Below, in pieces: positions 61,384 to 64,000 of a stretch of 64,000 nt of DNA. The DNA lies in the NCBI RefSeq assembly GCF_947496385.1, contig NZ_CANMCP010000007.1:62001-126000 (forward strand), written 5' to 3'. The position numbers and the translations under genes were made by a program. The DNA is from an uncultured Croceicoccus sp. GTDB taxonomy: Bacteria > Pseudomonadota > Alphaproteobacteria > Sphingomonadales > Sphingomonadaceae. The first letter of the stretch is position 1, and the number at the start of each line of letters is the position of its first letter. The notes beneath the pieces are model-generated. The model did no database searches and was not told the origin of the DNA. It saw only the letters and a program-made list of their open reading frames with translations.

Positions 61384-63027
61384 ATGAGCCAGGACGCCGT
61401 TTTTCAGGCTGACTTCGTGATTGTAGGCGGAGGAAGTGCGGGGGCAGTTCTTGCCAACCGCCTGAGCGAGGATGGTCGGACGCGAGTTCTGCTTCTCGAA
61501 GCGGGCGGGAACACCAGCTCCCTGATCGTGCAGATCCCCGCAGGAGTCGTTCAGTTGATCGGCAACAAGCGATATGACTGGACCTATGCGCAGTCGCCCG
61601 ATCCGACCATCGAGGGGCGCAAGTTCGCTTGGTCCGGAGGCAAGGGCCTTGGTGGAGGCAGCGCCATCAACGGAATGGTTTATGTCCGTGGCACCCGGCG
61701 CGATTATGACCGTTGGGAGGAGCTAGGGGCGAAGGGCTGGGGATTTGCGGACGTCTTTCCCTACTTCCTCAGATCGGAAGGCTGGGCTGGGGAGCCCAAC
61801 CAGGCGCATGGATCGAACGGCCCTCAATCGACCTCACCGATGCGCGATGGATACCATCTACTTACCCATACCTTCCTTGAGGCCTGCAACCAGGCCGGCA
61901 TGTCGACACTCGACGAATATCAGGACGGTAATCTTGACGGGGTGTTTCTCACGCACGGCTCTCAACGGGACGGGTGGCGGTGCAGCACGGAAAAGGCCTA
62001 CCTCCGCCCAGCAAAAGGGCGCGCCAATCTGACCGTCCTGACGGGTGCAGAGGCTCGCAAGGTCCTGTTCGACGGGCGCCGGGCCGTGGGCATTTCGTTC
62101 GTGAAGGACGGCCAGACTATGAAGGCCAAGGCTTCCCGCGAAGTGATCCTTTCTGCAGGAGCAATGGGCACTCCCGGTTTGCTGATGCGCTCGGGCATCG
62201 GTCCTGCCAATCATCTGTCGGATCTGGGGATTCACGTAATCGCCGATCGAGACGGTGTCGGCGCGAACCTGCAGGAGCATCCAGGTGTCGGGCAAAACAA
62301 GTTCATCAACCGACATTCGCTTAACAGCCGTATGAGGCCCTGGCACGTGGCCGGATATGCCTTGCGCTACCTGCTGAACCGTACAGGACCCCTGTCTACG
62401 CCAGCCGTACCGGCGATGGGGTTAATTAGAACCGATCCCGATCTGGACGAACCCGATGTGCAGGTGCATTTCATGCCGCTCGGATACGATGCGGACCCGA
62501 ACGCCGAGGCATGGGATTCCAGCGGGTTGCCGAAGGAAAAGATCGTAACGCTCTATGCGTCGGTATGTCATCCCAAAAGTCGGGGGCGAGTGTTTCTCGG
62601 GGAAAATGGCGAGCCGAGAGTGGAACATCAATTCTTCGGCGACCCCGAAGACATGAAAACCCTTGTCGCGGGCTGCCGTTTTGTCGACCGGCTTTATCAA
62701 ACGAAAGCCATGCAGGAGATCGTCGTCGCAGATCGAAATCCCAATCCGGTCCCCTCGAGTGACGACGAATGGGCGAGCTTTATCCGCAAGCATGTCGCAC
62801 CTGGCTATCACGCGGTTGGTTCATGCCGCATGGGCGAAGATGATAACGCAGTGGTCGGTCCTGACCTGATGGTCAAAGGCTTCACGGGCATTCGCATCGC
62901 CGATGCTTCGATCATGCCGGCCATCACCAGCACAAACACCAATGCGACGGCCATCATGATCGGGGAAAAGGCAGCCGACATCATCAAGGGTGCCGATGCG
63001 TCGATTGCGAACAGTCGCGCAGCATAG
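61384..63027 (+). CDS. GMC-family FAD-dependent alcohol oxidoreductase
   Basis: A 547-residue glucose-methanol-choline oxidoreductase. FAD motif DFVIVGGGSAGAVLANRLSE, GMC signature GGKGLGGGSAINGMVYVRG, second signature REVILSAGAMGTPGLLMRSG, and the catalytic His in PGYHAVGSCRMG with the terminal MPAITSTNTNATAIMIGEKA block. It oxidises a primary or tertiary-adjacent alcohol using a quinone or cytochrome acceptor. Resembles choline dehydrogenase and the alcohol dehydrogenases of PEG and terpenol degradation. Confidence 0.93.
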   Translation: MSQDAVFQADFVIVGGGSAGAVLANRLSEDGRTRVLLLEAGGNTSSLIVQIPAGVVQLIGNKRYDWTYAQSPDPTIEGRKFAWSGGKGLGGGSAINGMVYVRGTRRDYDRWEELGAKGWGFADVFPYFLRSEGWAGEPNQAHGSNGPQSTSPMRDGYHLLTHTFLEACNQAGMSTLDEYQDGNLDGVFLTHGSQRDGWRCSTEKAYLRPAKGRANLTVLTGAEARKVLFDGRRAVGISFVKDGQTMKAKASREVILSAGAMGTPGLLMRSGIGPANHLSDLGIHVIADRDGVGANLQEHPGVGQNKFINRHSLNSRMRPWHVAGYALRYLLNRTGPLSTPAVPAMGLIRTDPDLDEPDVQVHFMPLGYDADPNAEAWDSSGLPKEKIVTLYASVCHPKSRGRVFLGENGEPRVEHQFFGDPEDMKTLVAGCRFVDRLYQTKAMQEIVVADRNPNPVPSSDDEWASFIRKHVAPGYHAVGSCRMGEDDNAVVGPDLMVKGFTGIRIADASIMPAITSTNTNATAIMIGEKAADIIKGADASIANSRAA

Positions 63028-63042
63028 GAAGGCGAGCCATTC

Positions 63043-63855
63043 ATGAGTGACACTGCATCCCCGCCCATCGTGACGACAATCGAAGACGGGGTGGGAAAGA
63101 TCACGCTCGCCGCGCCAGACAAAGGCAATCCCCTCAGCATCGAACTGGCCAACGGGCTGCTGGATGCCGTGCAGTCATTCGCCGAAGACGCTTCGGTTCG
63201 CTGCGTTCTCCTGACGGGCTCCGGCCGTTTCTTCTGCGTCGGTGGCGATATTTCGGCCATGGTGGCGGCCGGAGACAAGGTGGGCCAGGTCATCGAAGCC
63301 CTCACCACGTCACTGCATGCTGCAGTCCAGACCCTGCTTGAAATGGACAAGCCCCTCGTCACGGCCGTGAATGGCCCCGTGGCCGGGGGAGGGCTGGGGC
63401 TGGCGCTGTGCGGCGACATCGTGCTCTGCGGGCCCAAAGCGCATTTCTCGATGGCCTATACAGGGATCGGCTTCTCGCCCGATGGCGGATCGACCTGGAT
63501 TCTGCCAAGGCTGGTCGGTCTCCGGCTCGCGCAGGAAATGGCGCTGACAAACCGCAGATTGTCTTGCGGGGAGGCGGCAGCATTGGGTCTCGTCACGCGG
63601 GTTGTTGACGGCGAGGATCCCAATCTGCAGGCCGAAGCCGCGAAAGTCGCCGCCGAACTGGCGCGCGGACCGGTCGGAGCATATGCTGCGACCCGCAGAC
63701 TGCTCCTCGACAGCCATCTCGCCGACCCGGTGAGCCAGATGCAGCGTGAAGCGGCAAGCGTGAAGGCGCAGGCGACCGGGCCGGAGGGGCGGGAAGGGCT
63801 CGCAGCTTTCGTGGAGAAGCGACCCGCAGACTTTTCGCTCCGCCAAGGCGCATGA
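63043..63855 (+). CDS. Enoyl-CoA hydratase/isomerase 3 (PaaG-like)
   Basis: A 270-residue crotonase. LTGSGRFFCVGGDISAM, AVNGPVAGGGLGLALCGDIVL and GIGFSPDGGSTWILPRLVG are present; the last has Asp after SP where hydratases have Glu, as in PaaG-type isomerases, so double-bond isomerisation is more likely than hydration. GLVTRVV is the usual C-terminal block. It overlaps nothing and ends 1 bp before the next start. Confidence 0.9.
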   Translation: MSDTASPPIVTTIEDGVGKITLAAPDKGNPLSIELANGLLDAVQSFAEDASVRCVLLTGSGRFFCVGGDISAMVAAGDKVGQVIEALTTSLHAAVQTLLEMDKPLVTAVNGPVAGGGLGLALCGDIVLCGPKAHFSMAYTGIGFSPDGGSTWILPRLVGLRLAQEMALTNRRLSCGEAAALGLVTRVVDGEDPNLQAEAAKVAAELARGPVGAYAATRRLLLDSHLADPVSQMQREAASVKAQATGPEGREGLAAFVEKRPADFSLRQGA

Positions 63856-64000
63856 ATGGCTGACCTTTCTGCCCCTTGCGATTTGAGCGGGCAAACTGCT
63901 CTGGTGACTGGCGCGGCCGGTGGCGTGGGGGCCGAGATCGCGTTGTGCCTTGAGCGTGCAGGGGCCCGCGTGTTCGCCACCGATCTGGACAGCGCCCGTC
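63856..64000 (+). CDS. SDR-family dehydrogenase (sixth), 3'-truncated by window edge
   Basis: The ATG directly after the crotonase stop opens 48 residues reaching the window end. They contain the TGAAGGVGAEIA cofactor motif and FATDLDS after strand 2, consistent with an NAD-dependent SDR. The gene continues beyond the window. Confidence 0.8.
   Translation, partial: MADLSAPCDLSGQTALVTGAAGGVGAEIALCLERAGARVFATDLDSAR

Noticed and set aside
1-64000. CRISPR arrays, rRNA genes or intact tRNA genes
   Set aside because: None seen on reading either strand; the only tRNA-like stretch is a partial T-arm at 3476-3507.

Overview
The window looks like accessory DNA (plasmid, ICE or genomic island) of an alphaproteobacterium, most likely of the Sphingomonadales. 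The indications are high G+C, an F-type conjugation operon with the gene order and fusions common in sphingomonads, an IS630 element, a TonB receptor with a sphingomonad-like N-terminus, and P450/ferredoxin catabolic genes. The taxonomic call is inference; no rRNA or housekeeping gene is present.

Region 1 (1-11.5 kb) is a dense defence island. It holds a Hachiman system (hamA, cut by the window start, and hamB); a TIR / membrane protein / TIR operon on the minus strand; a TIR-gene remnant with an internal deletion; a minus-strand pair of a ThsB-like TIR and an Nmad2 modified-nucleotide-associated protein, divergent from a plus-strand pair of an HMUDK-helical/alpha-glutamyl-putrescinyl-thymine-type protein and a MazG pyrophosphohydrolase; and a minus-strand pair of a double-TIR protein and a SLOG nucleotide-sensor protein. 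Four intact TIR genes plus one broken one lie within about 8 kb, so NAD-derived nucleotide signalling or NAD depletion is the likely common theme.

Region 2 (12.1-31.6 kb) is an F-type type IV secretion (mating-pair formation) operon on the minus strand, in transcription order traA-L-E-K-B-dsbC-V-C-(unknown)-trbI-signal peptidase-traW-U-trbC-traN-F-H-G, with nearly every gene overlapping the next. No relaxase or coupling protein is in the window. Upstream of traA lie a divergent XRE-type regulator with regularly spaced CTTGTT half-sites in its promoter, an AlpA-type regulator, an iteron-like 21-bp repeat array and a decayed IS630 copy (about 32120-33292) that separates this module from region 3.

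Region 3 (33.4-64 kb, cut by the window end) is a large plus-strand catabolic gene cluster: two P450s with different electron-transfer partners ([2Fe-2S] ferredoxin plus FAD reductase, and Rieske ferredoxin plus a diflavin reductase), a TonB receptor, six SDR dehydrogenases, Gfo/Idh, GMC and TauD-type oxidoreductases, a kinase-like phosphotransferase, a CoA transferase, an acyl-CoA ligase, three crotonases, an HMG-CoA-lyase-like enzyme and a LeuCD-like hydro-lyase. The only minus-strand gene encodes a LuxR-type regulator. Every intergenic gap of 90 bp or more in this cluster carries one copy of an 18-bp inverted repeat (GTCMC-N8-GKGAC form, one copy degenerate), six in all. I read it as the operator of a cluster-specific regulon, probably bound by the LuxR-type protein. 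The gene set fits stepwise oxidation and CoA-dependent breakdown of a branched, probably terpenoid-like, hydrophobic compound; the substrate cannot be named from sequence.
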